DNA of 56,399 nucleotides from Flavobacteriaceae bacterium TMED68 (GTDB lineage Bacteria > Bacteroidota > Bacteroidia > Flavobacteriales > Flavobacteriaceae): contig NHDV01000006.1 of NCBI GenBank assembly GCA_002167525.1, positions 1-56,399 of the forward strand, written 5' to 3'. A program made the position numbers and the translations under genes. How positions within the stretch are numbered: position 1 is the first letter of the stretch; each line of letters opens with the position of its first letter. The notes below the pieces were generated by a model that saw only the letters and a program-made list of their open reading frames with translations, made no database searches and was not told the DNA's origin. Below are positions 34,033 through 42,438 of this stretch, piece by piece.

Positions 34033-34999
34033 CAGTTATTTTTTTGAAAATAAAAATATATTAGTAACTGGATCATCAGGACTTTTAGGAAGTTGGCTGG
34101 TAGAAGATTTAGTAGATCAAAAGACTGTCGTCACAGGTGTATCTCTAGACAATACAAAAGATCAGCTACTTCAAAGCAAGAAAATAATTGATAAAATTGA
34201 AAATTACTATATTGACATTTCAAGTTATGAAGATATAAAAAAAATAGTAAGTAATAAAAATTTTGATCTTATATTTCACTTAGCTGCTCAAACACAGGTA
34301 ACTGATGCACTGAAAAATCCCTTAGCCACACTAAAGTCAAACATACAGGGAACTTGGAATATGTTAGAACTGTCTAGACTTTATGACATACCTATCGTGT
34401 CTGCATCTTCTGACAAGGCCTACGGAATTAGTGACGATTTACCATATCTTGAAACACATCCATTAAAAGGACAGTTTCCTTATGAAGTTTCAAAATCTTC
34501 AAGTGATTTGATTTCATCAATGTATAAAAATACTTTTGGAGTAAATGTAATCACACTTAGGTGTGGCAATATTTATGGAGGAGGAGATCTAAACTGGGAT
34601 AGGTTGATTCCGGGTGTTGTCAAAGCTTTATTAAATGATGAAAAGCCAGTATTGAGAACAAAGGGAGAATTTATTCGAGAGTGGGTTTATGTCAAGGATG
34701 TCTCGAATGCTTATTTGGGAGCCGGAAAAGCTTTGATAAATAATGAGAATAATTTTGTAGCTTATAATTTTTCCTCAGGAGAAACCAAAACAGTTATGGA
34801 AATTTATGAAATAATTTCAAAATCTATTACTGGAGAGTTAGTAGAACCAATAATAAAGGAAGATTCAGAATTTGAAATAAAAAATCAAGAATTAGATTCA
34901 TCAAGAATTAAAGATGACTTAGGAATTATGAGTCAATATACCCTTAAAGATGCTATTGGTGAAACGATTAAATGGTATGAAAAACATCTAAATTTATAA
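34025..34999 (+). CDS. rfbG: CDP-glucose 4,6-dehydratase
   Basis: A 324-residue extended SDR converting CDP-glucose to CDP-4-keto-6-deoxyglucose. It has ILVTGSSGLLGSWLVEDL (NAD loop), LAAQTQVTDALKNPL, ASSDKAYG, the YEVSK catalytic pair, CGNIYGGGDLNWDRLIPGVV (typical of RfbG) and REWVYVKDV. It is shorter than enteric RfbG (about 357), and the SDKAYG/YEVSK form belongs to a shorter subgroup, so the substrate is assigned mainly from rfbF and rfbH next door. Its start lies inside the end of rfbF, so the two are co-translated. Confidence 0.88.
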   Translation: MTDSYFFENKNILVTGSSGLLGSWLVEDLVDQKTVVTGVSLDNTKDQLLQSKKIIDKIENYYIDISSYEDIKKIVSNKNFDLIFHLAAQTQVTDALKNPLATLKSNIQGTWNMLELSRLYDIPIVSASSDKAYGISDDLPYLETHPLKGQFPYEVSKSSSDLISSMYKNTFGVNVITLRCGNIYGGGDLNWDRLIPGVVKALLNDEKPVLRTKGEFIREWVYVKDVSNAYLGAGKALINNENNFVAYNFSSGETKTVMEIYEIISKSITGELVEPIIKEDSEFEIKNQELDSSRIKDDLGIMSQYTLKDAIGETIKWYEKHLNL

Positions 35000-35015
35000 A
35001 TAGTGTTACTTAATC

Positions 35016-36053
35016 ATGATAAATATTAAAGTTACTCTCCCTGGGTTTAATGAAAACCTTACAATTTCACAATTTACCGGAAATGAAGAAAGTGTTTTAG
35101 ATGACTGTAAGTTTTGGATAAATAAAAAAATTGAAAATCCAGATATTTGGTTTGTTTTTGAAAATATAACTTCAAAGGAAGAAGGTTGTGTAATCGATCC
35201 AAAAAAAGTTGTTTTTCTATCAGCAGAAACTTCCTACCCAGATAACCATTTCTTAAAAGATCCTAGAAAAAATTTTTTAAAACAATTTGGTTATATTTAT
35301 ACCACCTATGAAACAATTAATAAATCTATTAAAGACATGCCCTTCCTACCTTGGATGATAAATTCTAATCATGGAGACTCAATCTACTCACCATCCCCAC
35401 GAGATGTAAATTATTTTCTAGAGTTAAAAGATTTGAAAAAAACAAAAACTTTAAGCATTATTTGTTCAGATAAAGATTTTACTGAAGGACATAAAAAAAG
35501 ATTAGATTTTGCATATGGACTAAAAGAACATTTTGGAGATCTTATTGATTGGTTTGGTAATGGAATAAATCCATTAGATCAAAAATGGGATGGGATATCA
35601 AATTATAAATATCATATTTCAATTGAAAACAAAAATAAAGATTATCTAATTTCAGAGAAATTAATGGATTCTTTTTTGGGACTAAGTTTTCCTTTTTACT
35701 ATGGAGCTCAAAACACCTCAGATTTTTTTCCAAAAAAGTCTTTCCAACATATAGATATAAATGATTTAAACAAAAGCATTGAAATTATCGAAGAGGGGAT
35801 AAACAGTAATTTATTTGAACAGAATATTAAAGATCTTATTGAAAGCAAGCGTCTAGTATGTAAGGATTACAATCTTTTTTATCGTCTTTCAGTATTATCA
35901 AAACAAATTTTAGACAGAAAACAAAATACTAAAAAAAATCTAATTGTAAAGAATCTAGCATTCTATCAAGATAAATATGAAAGAAAACAAAAGTTCTTAC
36001 AGAGCATATTTAATATTTTAAGAAAAATTAAATTTTTTCTAATAAAGAGATGA
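35016..36053 (+). CDS. GT10 family (alpha-1,3/4-fucosyltransferase-like) glycosyltransferase
   Basis: A 345-residue protein with the GT10 donor-site motif: YKYHISIENKNKDYLISEKL, continuing with a DSF...PFYYGAQN segment and FFPKKSFQHIDIND (198-250). The N-terminal half has the short acceptor Rossmann domain (WFVFEN, KVVFLSAETSYPDN). GT10 enzymes use GDP-L-fucose; Gmd and Fcl encoded here could provide it. A basic C-terminal tail of about 40 residues recalls the membrane-binding tails of bacterial fucosyltransferases. It follows rfbG after 16 bp. Its last 26 bp overlap, tail to tail, the aminotransferase gene. Confidence 0.87.
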   Translation: MINIKVTLPGFNENLTISQFTGNEESVLDDCKFWINKKIENPDIWFVFENITSKEEGCVIDPKKVVFLSAETSYPDNHFLKDPRKNFLKQFGYIYTTYETINKSIKDMPFLPWMINSNHGDSIYSPSPRDVNYFLELKDLKKTKTLSIICSDKDFTEGHKKRLDFAYGLKEHFGDLIDWFGNGINPLDQKWDGISNYKYHISIENKNKDYLISEKLMDSFLGLSFPFYYGAQNTSDFFPKKSFQHIDINDLNKSIEIIEEGINSNLFEQNIKDLIESKRLVCKDYNLFYRLSVLSKQILDRKQNTKKNLIVKNLAFYQDKYERKQKFLQSIFNILRKIKFFLIKR

Positions 36054-37557
36054 CAGCATTACTTATATAGTCAATTTCATTATTAGTTAGGTTTACACCA
36101 CTTGGTAGATTAATTCCATTATTTCCAATCAATTTAGAATTAATATTTTCTTTATATTCTTTACCCCAGATGGGATATTGGCTAATTGATGGAAATACAG
36201 TACGGGTATCAATATTTAATTTATGTAGTTCTTCCATAAAAGAGTCTCTACTTAAATTTAAATTTTGATCTAGCAAAACGCTTGTCATCCAGTAAATACT
36301 TTCTGTATTATTTCCTGCTTGATTTAATTTGATTCCCTCAACACTTGATAAATTAGTTTTATATCTTAAGTAGTTTCTTTTTTTTGCTTCAATTAGGGTA
36401 TTTATATTTTCTAGCTGGCCTAATCCAAAAGCGGCTTGAAGATTAGACATTTTAAATTTATATCCTAATTCATCAATCCAAAAAGTTCCCGGAACTCGGC
36501 CGTGGTCCCATAATTTTTTAAATTTTAAAAATAATTCTTCATTATCTGTAACGACCATTCCACCCTCACCAGTGACTAAGAGTTTCGCACCTTGAAAACT
36601 AAAGCATCCAAAGTCTCCAAATGATCCTACCTTTTTATTATCATATGTAGCTCCTATCGCAGGAGCTGCATCCTCAATAACTTTAAGGTTATTATTTTTT
36701 GCAAAAGACATTATCTTATTCATTTCGGCAGGGTTTCCATAAAGATGAACAGGCATGATTGCTTTTGTTTTATTAGTTAATAGACTTTCTAATTGTTCGG
36801 TGTCTATACACCATGTATCTAAGTCAACATCGGCAAAAACAGGAGTAGCACCTACATACTTTATTGCACTAGCTGTCGCTACCCAAGTTAATTCAGGAAC
36901 TATTACCTCGTCACCTTCTTTTATACCACATGCAATTAAAGATAGATATAAAGCTCCTGTGCAGGAAGACGTTGCCAAAGCATATTTGCTTCCAATAAAA
37001 TTAGCAAAGTCAGACTCAAATTTATCAAGATACTTAGACCATTCATTATTCCACCCGTTATTTACTGCATCGTGACAGTAAATATTTTCATAGTGTGATA
37101 CTAAAGGACCAGCAGTTAAGATTAATTGGTTTGGTTTCATATACTCTTCTTCTGGATAGACAAAATCAGTACCAGGAAGATATTCCAAATTAGTAGCCAG
37201 TAAAGTTTCTTTACACCATTTAGTCAAACTCTTTATAGCATTCATAAATTCATCCATTGAAATATTTAATATTAAATCAAATTCATCAACTATAAATTTT
37301 TTGTTTTTTTCATCCAGACGCAAACTAAGAACCCCATATGAGTGACTGTTTTTTTTATGAAAATGAAAATAAATAGAACACTCGTCGCCAAAGTATTTTT
37401 TAAAAACTTTTTCATCATCTTTATTTCCATGACATAATGGAACCAAGTAATTCCCATCATTTGTCTTTATTTTAGATAATTCAATTTCTGTAGTGTCATT
37501 AATAGATTTAAGAAATTTAAAGTTTTTCTTAGCATTTTTATTGAAATCAAATGACAT
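36028..37557 (-). CDS. DegT/DnrJ aminotransferase (perosamine-synthase-like) with extra N-terminal domain
   Basis: 509 aa. Residues from about 140 are a full PLP-dependent sugar aminotransferase: LTAGPLVSHYENIY, ATSSCTGALYLSL, PELTWVATASAIKYVGATPV, EDAAPAIGATY and FQGAKLLVTGEGGM with the PLP lysine K325. Motif style matches GDP-perosamine synthases, and the N-formyltransferase gene is divergent next to it. Residues 1 to about 138 form a separate alpha/beta-looking domain (DECSIYFHFHKKNSHSYGVL, FIVDEFDLILNI) I do not recognise; usual members are 360-390 aa. The single ATG start at 37557 is followed by a continuous frame, so this is a real fusion. Converges on the GT10 gene with a 26 bp overlap. 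Confidence 0.88.
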   Translation of the reverse strand: MSFDFNKNAKKNFKFLKSINDTTEIELSKIKTNDGNYLVPLCHGNKDDEKVFKKYFGDECSIYFHFHKKNSHSYGVLSLRLDEKNKKFIVDEFDLILNISMDEFMNAIKSLTKWCKETLLATNLEYLPGTDFVYPEEEYMKPNQLILTAGPLVSHYENIYCHDAVNNGWNNEWSKYLDKFESDFANFIGSKYALATSSCTGALYLSLIACGIKEGDEVIVPELTWVATASAIKYVGATPVFADVDLDTWCIDTEQLESLLTNKTKAIMPVHLYGNPAEMNKIMSFAKNNNLKVIEDAAPAIGATYDNKKVGSFGDFGCFSFQGAKLLVTGEGGMVVTDNEELFLKFKKLWDHGRVPGTFWIDELGYKFKMSNLQAAFGLGQLENINTLIEAKKRNYLRYKTNLSSVEGIKLNQAGNNTESIYWMTSVLLDQNLNLSRDSFMEELHKLNIDTRTVFPSISQYPIWGKEYKENINSKLIGNNGINLPSGVNLTNNEIDYISNAVISLLEKI

Positions 37558-37667
37558 ATAATTTAATTTTAAATCATTATTGATTATTAGTTAAATATTG
37601 AATTAATTGATTTTATAGATAATTAAGAATAAATCCTAATTCAGAAAATTGATATACTGTTTTTTAA

Positions 37668-38414
37668 ATGGATAATAGAACAATATTTGTATGTGGTACT
37701 TATAATTTAATCCAACTAATTGGAGATTCTATAATTAATTCATCAAAAAAAGTAATTTTTATATCTTGGGATAAACCTAAAAAGAGTACATACAGAAAAA
37801 TTAAAATCCACAAGGTAGAAAATCAAAAAGAATGTGAAGATTTTATAATAAAAAAATCAAATAGTAGGGATGATTTTTTAGTTTCTAGCTATTGGCCATG
37901 GAAATTTAGTAAAGAAATAGTTGGTAAGTTTAAAAATAATTCAGTCAACTTTCATCCCTCTCCACTTCCAAAAGATAGAGGCTGGTTTCCTCATGTGCAT
38001 CAAATAAGAAACGATAGAAATTCCGGTGTGACACTGCATACTATTGATGAAAAACTAGATAAAGGGGACATCTGGGTCCAAAAAATTATTAAGCTTCCAT
38101 ATCCTATTACTTCTGGAGTAGCTCATGATATTCTCAAAAAAGAAATTGTTAAAATCTTTAATGAAAATTGGAATAAGATTCTTAAATCCAAAATAAAACC
38201 TTATAAACAAAAAAAAGGTGGAAATTTTTACTCTAAATATGAACTAGATACACCAGAAATAATAAAAATAAAAAAAAGATCATCAGAGGATTTGCTTCTA
38301 AGAAAAATTGCAAGTAGAAATTTTAAGAATAAGTCATTTATAAAAATCCGAATTGGGAATAAAGAAAAGTTTGTCCATCTTGAATTTTCAGATGATGGAA
38401 GTAAAAAAGACTAA
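37668..38414 (+). CDS. Sugar N-formyltransferase (Fmt-like fold)
   Basis: A 248-residue enzyme of the methionyl-tRNA formyltransferase fold. The catalytic triad Asn-His-Asp is visible as N94 and H96 in VNFHPSPLPKDRG and D131 in LDKGDIWVQ. At this length it lacks the tRNA-binding domain of Fmt, and the setting points to a sugar amine. It most likely transfers formyl from N10-formyltetrahydrofolate to the 4-amino group of GDP-perosamine made by the divergent aminotransferase (110 bp away), as WbkC does in Brucella. Quinovosamine-type amines are an alternative. The C-terminal 70 residues are basic and not recognised. Confidence 0.87.
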   Translation: MDNRTIFVCGTYNLIQLIGDSIINSSKKVIFISWDKPKKSTYRKIKIHKVENQKECEDFIIKKSNSRDDFLVSSYWPWKFSKEIVGKFKNNSVNFHPSPLPKDRGWFPHVHQIRNDRNSGVTLHTIDEKLDKGDIWVQKIIKLPYPITSGVAHDILKKEIVKIFNENWNKILKSKIKPYKQKKGGNFYSKYELDTPEIIKIKKRSSEDLLLRKIASRNFKNKSFIKIRIGNKEKFVHLEFSDDGSKKD

Positions 38415-38425
38415 AGGATAATTAA

Positions 38426-39148
38426 ATGTCAGAATTCTGGGAGGGTGATTTAAAAACGGGCTATTATGATAAAGTTTTAACTTCTGGGCTCAAAAAAAAT
38501 AGAGGCATCCAAGCTAATTGGCACAATATAACGTTTTCTAGAGTAAAAAAATATTTAAGCAAAAACATATCTCATTTGGATTATGCATGTGGATCAGGAT
38601 CTTTAATTGGCTTATATTCCCAATCTTCTTCAGTTGGTTTTGATATTTCAGAAAATCAGATTAATTATGCAAACTCAACATATCAAGGTAAAGGAAATTT
38701 TTACACCATAGATAATCTTGATTTAAGAGAGCATCATGAAAAATATGACATCATAACCGTTTTAGGACTTTTAGAATTCTTAGAAAATGAAGAAAATATA
38801 AAGATTATTAATAATCTTTATAGTTTGTTAAAACCAAATGGTAAATTAATATTAACAACCCCTAATTTCACATCCACTATGTATGTTTTAGAAAAAGCCC
38901 TTAATATTTTTGGAAGTGTTAACTACGAAGACAAACATATTAATAAATTTAACAAATCAAGATTATTGTTATTATTAAATCAATCAAAATTTCAAAATAT
39001 TAAAATAGATAAATATATAAATTTTCCAGTATTTCTTTCATTTATGACTATTTCTTTATCATGTAAATTAAATTTATTAGTTGAAAAACTTTTAAATAAA
39101 AAAGTAGGATATCTTTTATTTGCAGAATTAACAAAGACAGTTAAGTAA
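38426..39148 (+). CDS. Class I SAM-dependent methyltransferase
   Basis: A 240-residue methyltransferase. It has LDYACGSGSLIGLYS (motif I), GFDISENQINYA (motif II), YDIITVLGLLEFL and LKPNGKLILTTPNF (motif III), with a hydrophobic C-terminal helix pair. AAAGGA lies 7 nt before the ATG, 11 bp after the formyltransferase gene, so they are cotranscribed. It is probably a sugar or lipid-linked glycan O- or N-methyltransferase; the target is not visible. Confidence 0.85.
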   Translation: MSEFWEGDLKTGYYDKVLTSGLKKNRGIQANWHNITFSRVKKYLSKNISHLDYACGSGSLIGLYSQSSSVGFDISENQINYANSTYQGKGNFYTIDNLDLREHHEKYDIITVLGLLEFLENEENIKIINNLYSLLKPNGKLILTTPNFTSTMYVLEKALNIFGSVNYEDKHINKFNKSRLLLLLNQSKFQNIKIDKYINFPVFLSFMTISLSCKLNLLVEKLLNKKVGYLLFAELTKTVK

Positions 39149-39199
39149 GCCATAAATAATTTGATTTATAAATAAGAATACCTTATTAAGATAAGTGCA

Positions 39200-39997
39200 G
39201 TGAGCAACAATTTAATAACACTCTCAATCATACTCCCAACAATAAATGAGGAAAAAAATTTAGAAAAGCTTATTCCTGAAATTATTACAGAACTAGAGGG
39301 TAGCAGCATAGAAGAATATGAAATTCTTGTTGTAGATGATGGTTCAACTGACAATACATTTTCGTTTGTTAATAGTTTAAGAGAAAGCAATGAAAGCATT
39401 CAAATTATAATTAGGAATGATGAACCTTCTCTTCCCATGTCAATTTATGATGGAATTAGAAAATCTAAATATGATTATGTAATGTGGTTGGATGCAGATG
39501 GCTCAATGCCAGCTAAGACGATCAGAGAACTAGTCAATAAGCAAGCCCTAAACTTAAATTCAGTAATTATTGGATCTAGATTTGTTACCGGCGGAGGCTA
39601 CAAAGGCATACAGGACATTGGAGAGACTTCTTTTTTGGATGCAGTTAAAAATGTTCGAAAATCTAATGATTCAGTCTTTGGCATGGTTGCGTCAACTCTT
39701 TTTAATAAATTATTAATATTTCTACTTTCAAGTAAAGTAAAAGATTTAACTAGCGGTTTTATTATTGGAAAAAAAGATAATTTTAAAAAAGAAATATTTT
39801 CTATATCTTCTTATGGTGAATACTTTGTTTATTTAGTATCCGACTTAGTTCAAAATAAAAAAGATATTATTGAATTAGGATATGTTTGTGAAACAAGAAT
39901 CCATGGCCAATCTAAAACAGCAAGCAGCATTCTTCAACTAATTAATAGAGGAATACCATATATAAGGGCTGCTATTATATGCAGAAGGAAACAATGA
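39200..39997 (+). CDS. GT2 glycosyltransferase, polyprenyl-phosphate sugar synthase-like
   Basis: A 265-residue DPM1-like GT-A enzyme. Motifs: LSIILPTINEEKNLEKLI, ILVVDDGSTDNT, MWLDADGSMPA (DAD), IIGSRFVTGGGYKG, DLTSGFIIGKK. An insertion between GSRF and TSGF (about 30 residues, VKNVRKSNDSVFGM) is longer than in DPM1. It likely loads a sugar onto polyprenyl phosphate for a periplasmic transferase. Start is GTG at 39200, placing the first strand directly after it. Its stop overlaps the cupin gene's ATG as ATGA. Confidence 0.87.
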   Translation: MSNNLITLSIILPTINEEKNLEKLIPEIITELEGSSIEEYEILVVDDGSTDNTFSFVNSLRESNESIQIIIRNDEPSLPMSIYDGIRKSKYDYVMWLDADGSMPAKTIRELVNKQALNLNSVIIGSRFVTGGGYKGIQDIGETSFLDAVKNVRKSNDSVFGMVASTLFNKLLIFLLSSKVKDLTSGFIIGKKDNFKKEIFSISSYGEYFVYLVSDLVQNKKDIIELGYVCETRIHGQSKTASSILQLINRGIPYIRAAIICRRKQ

Positions 39998-40386
39998 ATA
40001 TCAAAGATAAATCCGATAATCTTTTAGCTACTGTAATTAGATACTCTGAAATAACCAAGGGTAAGAATTTTATAACAGATAATGACTCAGAGTTTCAGGT
40101 TGCATCTTTTTATTTGAAAGGAGGGACAGTAATTGAAAAACATTATCATCCTGAACAAATAAGAAAAACATCAAAAACAACAGAAGTATTGGTTATTTTA
40201 GAAGGCCAAATGAAAGTAGAAATTTATGATAATAAATTAGATTTTATAACTAATGTCGTTCTTGAAAAAGGAGACACAATAACTCTTATTGATGGAGGGC
40301 ATGGAATTACTTTAAATAAAGATACAAAATTTGTAGAAGTTAAGCAAGGCCCATATCAGGAAAATATTGACAAAAAAAGGTTTTAA
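39994..40386 (+). CDS. Cupin-domain protein (WbuC-like)
   Basis: A 130-residue single cupin. The metal-binding first motif is seen in GGTVIEKHYHPEQ with the Glu of TTEVLVILEGQMKVEIYD, and the second motif in EKGDTITLIDGGHGITL. Similar small cupins accompany sugar aminotransferases in O-antigen clusters, but their reaction is not settled. It is not a clear FdtA/QdtA ketoisomerase. The ATG at 39994 is preferred over 39979 because GAAGGA precedes it at 4 nt and it forms an ATGA overlap with the GT2 gene. It ends just before the second aminotransferase gene. Confidence 0.82.
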   Translation: MNIKDKSDNLLATVIRYSEITKGKNFITDNDSEFQVASFYLKGGTVIEKHYHPEQIRKTSKTTEVLVILEGQMKVEIYDNKLDFITNVVLEKGDTITLIDGGHGITLNKDTKFVEVKQGPYQENIDKKRF

Positions 40387-40387
40387 T

Positions 40388-41497
40388 ATGATAAGAGTAT
40401 TTGAACCACAAGTTACTTTAAAAGACAAATTTTCAGTTATCAAAACCTTATTTAAAAACAACATTTCTGGCACAAGTCCAGTAGTTTCAGAATTTGAAGA
40501 ATTGTCATCTAAAAAATTTAATAGAAAGTATGCGGTTGCTGTTTCTAATGGCAGTGTGGCACTTGATGTAGCTTTCCAATCTTTAAAACTTAATAAAGAA
40601 GATGAAGTAATACTCCCGTCTCATACAATTATTTCTTGTTTGTCTGCAGTTGTAAGGTCTAATGCAAAACCAGTTTTTTGTGATGTTGATATAAATACTT
40701 GGAATATGACCCTTGAAGATGTAAAGAAATCTGTAACGCCAAAAACAAAAGTAATTTTAATGGTTCATACATATGGTCTTCCTGTAGAAGCAACGGCTAT
40801 TGAAAAGTACTGCAAAGAGAATGGCATTATTTTAATAGAAGATGCTGCAGAAGCCCATGGTCAAGTTGAAGGTAGTAAAGTTTGTGGATCCTTTGGTGAT
40901 ATCTCAACATTTAGTTTCTATGCAAACAAACACGTAACAACGGGAGAAGGTGGGCTAGTAGTCACAGATTCTGAAGAAACCTATAAAAAATTATTACAAA
41001 TTCGTAATTTAGACTTTACAAATGAAAGATTTAAACACGAAAATTTTTATTGGAATTACAGACTGAGTGGGTTACAGGCGTCGCTTGGAATCTCACAATT
41101 AAAAAATTTAGATAATGTAATAAAGAAAAAAAGGATTCAAGGAAATATTTATCAAGAGTTGTTATTTGATTACAGTGATTATATACAACCCCCAATAGAT
41201 TCGTTTTCTGGCTTAGATAATCATTATTGGGTATTTGGAATACTACTCAAAAAGGAAAGTATAAGGAATAAGTTAATTGAAAAAATGTACAATGATGGTG
41301 TTGAAACTAGACCATTTTTCTGGCCTCTTCATCTTCAAAATGCATTACCGGATAACTTAAAAAGGGAAAAAGGTTCATTGCCAGTATCAGAAAAACTGGG
41401 AGAGAATGGCCTTTATCTTCCTTTGGGAACACACATAAATAAAAAAACCCAAAAAATTATTATTTCAAAATTAATAAAACATTTAGAAACATTTTAA
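40388..41497 (+). CDS. DegT/DnrJ aminotransferase, perosamine-synthase-like
   Basis: A 369-residue PLP enzyme of normal family length. It has AVAVSNGSVALDVAFQSL, LPSHTIISCLSAVVRSNAKP, VHTYGLPVE, EDAAEAHGQ and FSFYANKHVTTGEGGLVV with the PLP lysine K181, close to GDP-perosamine synthase (RfbE/Per). It would aminate the C4 keto group of GDP-4-keto-6-deoxymannose from Gmd with glutamate. The ATG at 40388 is chosen over a TTG seven codons upstream because an AAAAAAAGG site precedes it. It starts 1 nt after the cupin's stop. Two such enzymes in one island suggest two different amino sugars. Confidence 0.9.
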   Translation: MIRVFEPQVTLKDKFSVIKTLFKNNISGTSPVVSEFEELSSKKFNRKYAVAVSNGSVALDVAFQSLKLNKEDEVILPSHTIISCLSAVVRSNAKPVFCDVDINTWNMTLEDVKKSVTPKTKVILMVHTYGLPVEATAIEKYCKENGIILIEDAAEAHGQVEGSKVCGSFGDISTFSFYANKHVTTGEGGLVVTDSEETYKKLLQIRNLDFTNERFKHENFYWNYRLSGLQASLGISQLKNLDNVIKKKRIQGNIYQELLFDYSDYIQPPIDSFSGLDNHYWVFGILLKKESIRNKLIEKMYNDGVETRPFFWPLHLQNALPDNLKREKGSLPVSEKLGENGLYLPLGTHINKKTQKIIISKLIKHLETF

Positions 41498-41532
41498 TAA
41501 TTTCTAATTTGATAAAATTAATAAATAATAAA

Positions 41533-42351
41533 ATGATAAAAGTTCAACAAGAAAAAGTAGTACTTGGACAACCCTGGGGAGGGCTGGGAGATAATCTTCA
41601 ATATTCAAATTTACCTGAGCTTTATTACAAAAAAGGAATCAAATTTTATGTTTCTATTTTTAATCAAACAAGAAATAAGAATATAGATCAATTTTGCTGG
41701 CGTGATAATAATTTTTCCTACGGAAAGATATTAAAAAAACCAAATATAGGTTGGAAAATTTGGATTGACAACTTAGAAAGTTATAAAAATAGAAAAGACT
41801 TAAATATTATTCAAAAAAATAATCTTAATCATGGATTTGAAGAGGGTAATGGTTTTCCGTCAATCAACATTGATAAAAAACTTAAACATAATAGGATTCA
41901 ATATAATTATTTAGCAGACTTTAATGCTATTACCATGGTTCCTGCTTCAAGTGGGTGGAATCAAATTCAGCAATATATTGGTAATACAAATTTAAGTATA
42001 TTAAGTTTTCCAAAAGTTAAAAATTTAACGGATGCACCTAGTTTCCTTAAATCAGATAATGATAAAGTTCTGATGGATTCCTTTGAAGATATGCTTGAAA
42101 TTTTATCTAAAACAGATACATTTATATGTTTAAATTCCGGATCTCATAGTTTGGCTGCTGCTTTAAAAAATATTATTGGAAGACCTAACAATATTATTTG
42201 TTTTTATGCTGGAGCAAAAGATATCAAAAATCCTGATGGAAGATTTATGTTTCACAATGTTGAATACAAGATAGTTGATGGCTTACCTAGGAAGCCAGTC
42301 CGAGATCGTAAGTTAGAACTATATGAAAAATTATATTTAAATTTTTTTTGA
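41533..42351 (+). CDS. GT9-like (GT-B) putative glycosyltransferase
   Basis: A 272-residue protein beginning VVLGQPWGGLGDNLQYSNLP, the glycine-rich loop found in heptosyltransferase-like (GT9) proteins and in an uncharacterised family of marine bacteria. The second half has FEDMLEILSKTDTFICLNSG and SHSLAAALKN, the donor-site helix and loop of GT9. It lacks a full-length GT9 N-domain (usual length 320-350). I place the start at the ATG at 41533; a TTG at 41509 would add eight residues with no better ribosome site. It closes the plus-strand run from 37668. Confidence 0.65.
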   Translation: MIKVQQEKVVLGQPWGGLGDNLQYSNLPELYYKKGIKFYVSIFNQTRNKNIDQFCWRDNNFSYGKILKKPNIGWKIWIDNLESYKNRKDLNIIQKNNLNHGFEEGNGFPSINIDKKLKHNRIQYNYLADFNAITMVPASSGWNQIQQYIGNTNLSILSFPKVKNLTDAPSFLKSDNDKVLMDSFEDMLEILSKTDTFICLNSGSHSLAAALKNIIGRPNNIICFYAGAKDIKNPDGRFMFHNVEYKIVDGLPRKPVRDRKLELYEKLYLNFF

Positions 42352-42438
42352 TATCAGGCAAGATCTTTACTTCGAAAAAAAATAAATTAATGTAAGGATT
42401 TGTAAATATTATAAAGTTACTTTAACAAGACATTTTAT

